A stretch of DNA of 22,163 bases, taken from contig JAGTQJ010000007.1 in NCBI GenBank assembly GCA_018396515.1, forward strand, positions 818 to 22,980, written 5' to 3'. Below are positions 21,268-22,163 of the stretch, piece after piece. The DNA is from Candidatus Bathyarchaeota archaeon. Its GTDB lineage: Archaea > Thermoproteota > Bathyarchaeia > TCS64. The position numbers were made by a program, and so were the translations under genes. The notes beneath the pieces are model-generated. The model was not told the origin of the DNA and did no database searches. It saw nothing but the letters and a program-made list of their open reading frames with translations. Within the stretch, counting starts at the first letter, position 1, and every line of letters begins with the position of its first letter.

Positions 21268-22163
21268 CTACTCAACATGAACCCTGAGGAGGTCTATGTC
21301 CTCCCTGAGGTATGGAAGGAACTCCCTCACAGCCCTCTCAACATCCCTCGACTGGGTTATATAACGGCCCACTATCAGGATATCAGCCCCGGCATCCAAA
21401 GCCACCCTCGCTGTCGACGGCAGTATCCCCCCAGCAACCGCTATAAGGAGCCTCTTTTCTCTGAAGCTCTCCCGGATCTCCTTGATATAACCCCACCTGG
21501 GCTCTGCGCCCCTCTGCTCCGCGTCTATGGAGCGGTGGAGAACCACACCGTCTGGAAGCCTCTCAAGGGCCCTGAGCCTTGAGACAGGGTCCGAGACCTC
21601 CATCATGTCTATGAAGGAGTAGATACTCAGCCTACGGGCCTCGTATATGAAATCGTTCAGGGTTTCTGTGGAGGCTGCTCCTAGGGCGCAGACAGCGTCG
21701 GCAGTCTCGTTGAATGCTATGTCAACCTCAACCTTGCCAACATCCATAGTCTTCAGATCCGCTACAAAGAAGCTGTCTCCAACAATCCTCCTCAGCTCCT
21801 TTATCACCCCAACCCCATACCGCTTTATGAGGGGGGTTCCCACCTCGAAAATTATGCTGTCGCTCTTGGGCACGGTGGCCAGAACTCTCTTCACAGCCTC
21901 AAGCTCCGGTATATCTAAGGCTATCTGGAGGTAGGGTGGGCGCCAGAGCCTTGGAGCCCTGAACTTTACGAGGGGGTGGCGGGCTCTATCCTTCTCGTAC
22001 ATCAGCCTCTCCATCGATGGATACCCTTGGAGGGCTCGTGTTAGGGCCAGCTTAGTTGCGCTGTAGTTGTACTGGTAGATCTTCCTCTCATCCTCCGCTT
22101 TGGGGTGGATGAAGACGCTTGCTATGACCACCCATTCATCCGCCGCCTCCTCTGGGAGGATCC
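21268..22163 (-). CDS. fae-hps: Bifunctional formaldehyde-activating enzyme / hexulose-6-phosphate synthase (partial, 5' end beyond window)
   Basis: The frame is open to the window end, so the start lies outside; the in-frame GTG at 22131 is internal. The first about 70 residues, including I-L-P-E-E-A-A-D-E-W-V-V-I-A-S-V-F-I-H-P and Y-N-Y-S-A-T-K-L-A, are the C-terminus of Fae, which condenses formaldehyde with a methanopterin-type carrier. The rest is hexulose-6-phosphate synthase of the OMP-decarboxylase superfamily: A-L-D-I-P, F-E-V-G-T-P-L-I-K, V-A-D-L-K-T-M-D (metal and substrate binding), V-A-G-G-I and A-D-I-L-I-V-G-R-Y-I-T. In archaea that lack the oxidative pentose phosphate pathway, the fusion releases ribulose-5-phosphate from hexulose-6-phosphate and captures the formaldehyde. 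This is one of the firmest identifications in the window. Confidence 0.95.
   Translation of the reverse strand, partial: ILPEEAADEWVVIASVFIHPKAEDERKIYQYNYSATKLALTRALQGYPSMERLMYEKDRARHPLVKFRAPRLWRPPYLQIALDIPELEAVKRVLATVPKSDSIIFEVGTPLIKRYGVGVIKELRRIVGDSFFVADLKTMDVGKVEVDIAFNETADAVCALGAASTETLNDFIYEARRLSIYSFIDMMEVSDPVSRLRALERLPDGVVLHRSIDAEQRGAEPRWGYIKEIRESFREKRLLIAVAGGILPSTARVALDAGADILIVGRYITQSRDVERAVREFLPYLREDIDLLRVHVE

Noticed and set aside
22129..22131. GTG at 22131 as the start of a stand-alone hexulose-phosphate synthase
   Set aside because: The frame is open to the window end, and the upstream residues (I-L-P-E-E-A-A-D-E-W) match the Fae domain, so this codon is internal to a fusion protein.

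Overview
The window looks like archaeal chromosome. The evidence is an archaeal-type ATP-dependent DNA ligase, a Fae-Hps fusion enzyme, a 7-cysteine ferredoxin with the N-terminal zinc-type extension, TATA-box promoters about 25-35 bases ahead of many starts, few or no leaders, heavy use of AGG arginine codons, and many TTG or GTG starts (about nine of twenty genes). The gene mix and moderately GC-rich coding with AT-rich spacers suggest a Thermoproteota lineage, possibly Bathyarchaeia. That placement is an inference from gene content, not a phylogenetic result. I see no phage, insertion sequence, CRISPR array, rRNA or tRNA.

Layout. 1-3082 (minus): a serine beta-lactamase-family hydrolase cut by the window start, a Nudix hydrolase, and a membrane-anchored surface protein. 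3181-9950 (plus): a tight four-gene operon with a membrane-anchored substrate-binding protein fused to a CarboxypepD_reg-like domain, a double permease of the iron(III)/FbpB type, an ABC ATPase with a C-terminal regulatory region, and a secreted membrane-anchored metallophosphoesterase with a CARDB-like domain. The divergent spacer ahead of this operon holds a perfect 9+9 inverted repeat against the TATA/BRE element. 10030-11478 (minus): a small conserved archaeal protein and an unusual fusion of a P-loop kinase-like domain with a nucleoside 2-deoxyribosyltransferase-like domain. 11753-12778 (plus): a zinc alcohol/polyol dehydrogenase whose promoter carries a 14-bp perfect palindrome.

12944-14080 (minus): a DppA-type M55 D-aminopeptidase followed, in the same frame after a TAG stop, by an unidentified short reading frame. 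14219-15034 (plus): a formyltransferase of the PurN superfamily. 15023-16407 (minus): an arginine-deiminase-superfamily enzyme translationally coupled (TTGA overlap) to a YbaK-type aminoacyl-tRNA deacylase. 16408-16926: the only long gene-free stretch. 16927-19045 (plus): DNA ligase plus a free-standing MetRS-C-terminal-like tRNA-binding protein. 19137-22163 (minus): ferredoxin, nitroreductase, a membrane transglutaminase-like protein, and the 3' part of a fae-hps fusion that runs off the window.

How the genes work together. Most are housekeeping or metabolic. The most coherent functional unit is the ABC transporter plus external phosphoesterase, which could release and import a phosphorylated compound or its product. 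The serine hydrolase and the D-aminopeptidase both belong to families that act on D-amino-acid peptides, which hints at scavenging of bacterial debris. The least understood pieces are the P-loop/deoxyribosyltransferase-like fusion with its small partner and the deiminase/tRNA-deacylase pair.
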